Shown here one piece after another: positions 63,798-64,000 of a DNA stretch of 64,000 bases; the stretch's first letter is position 1, and each line of letters opens with the position of its first letter. The notes below the pieces were generated by a model. That model saw only the letters and a program-made list of their open reading frames with translations. It had not been told where the DNA came from and ran no database searches. Position numbers and translations under genes: made by a program. Origin of the DNA: RUG14300 sp964561145 (GTDB taxonomy: Bacteria; Bacillota; Clostridia; Christensenellales; CAG-1252); assembly GCA_964561145.1 (NCBI GenBank), contig CAZLNZ010000006.1, positions 28,089 to 92,088 of the forward strand. Direction: 5' to 3'.

Positions 63798-64000
63798 TTT
63801 TTTATTTGATAATATTTTATGGAGCTTATTAAGAATGACGTTAGCCGCAGTGAAGAAGTTTTTTCTCACAAGATACTTTGTTCGGTATGCAGCCCCTGTG
63901 TTAATGATAAGCCTTTTGTTTGATTGATAATAATTACCCTTAATATTCGTGAATTCCCAAAGTAAATTCCACAGTGTAAATAAGTGTGGAACTTAGTGTA
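63798..64000 (+). other. Right-edge non-coding sequence
   Basis: No gene seen. TTCCACA at about 63967 and TGTGGAA at about 63985 form an inverted repeat; the arms resemble DnaA boxes or a generic operator but too little flanking sequence is visible to judge. Confidence 0.3.

Noticed and set aside
63966..63991. Possible replication-origin DnaA boxes at the right edge
   Set aside because: Only one imperfect pair is visible, with no dnaA or dnaN gene nearby; more likely a generic inverted repeat.

Overview
The window looks like chromosome from an uncultured, low-to-mid GC, gut-type member of the Clostridia (Christensenellales-like is my guess). The reasons are strong GGAGG-type ribosome binding sites, many lipobox (L-x-A/G-C) signal peptides with no outer-membrane genes, large surface lipoproteins built from BspA-type leucine-rich repeats, Big_2-like and InlB/Flg_new-like modules, a clostridial-style LexA, and MalC/MalD- and Opp-type ABC transporters. 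The lineage is inference; no marker gene is present.

Layout. (1) 1-2.9 kb: the 3' end of a flotillin gene, a run of short hairpin repeats, and a surface HtrA/trypsin-like lipoprotein. (2) 3.2-22.5 kb: one co-directional block behind a good promoter, made of a lipoprotein, OppABCDF, a small membrane protein, a 2487-residue subtilase carrying leucine-rich repeats, and two more lipoproteins. Gaps are 73 nt or less and some genes overlap, so this reads as a locus that breaks down extracellular protein and imports the peptides. (3) 22.5-39.4 kb: three very large modular surface lipoproteins of 890, 1255 and 3313 residues. (4) 39.4-50.2 kb: carbohydrate genes (pullulanase; a barrel enzyme of unknown specificity with a zinc ribbon and a cytoplasmic GH53 galactanase) separated by long non-coding stretches packed with one repeat family, a three-hairpin element, all copies in the same orientation. 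A tRNA-Val and a four-gene minus-strand DUF3990/DUF3791 toxin-antitoxin-like island lie here; the island sits between two ~380-bp direct repeats. (5) 50.2-59.9 kb: a maltodextrin/oligosaccharide ABC operon (binding protein with an appended starch-binding-like module, two permeases, ATPase), then a surface GH53 galactanase and a surface GH13 amylase. (6) 59.9-64 kb: a probable group II intron remnant just after a terminator, lexA with a candidate operator, a DUF1294-like membrane protein, an alpha/beta-hydrolase-fold protein lacking its nucleophile, a diacylglycerol-kinase-family protein, and a tRNA-like gene whose anticodon loop is replaced by 54 nt.

How the parts fit: two nutrient systems dominate. 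One is proteolysis plus peptide import. The other is starch and beta-1,4-galactan breakdown outside the cell (pullulanase, amylase, GH53 lipoproteins), uptake by the MalC/MalD-type transporter, and final galactan trimming inside by the second GH53. Hairpins without U-tracts sit just after both solute-binding-protein genes, which fits higher binding-protein than permease expression. The best candidates for undescribed biology are the repeat-flanked DUF3990/DUF3791 island, the three-hairpin repeat with covarying stems, and the tRNA-like gene with the 47-nt surplus in its anticodon loop.
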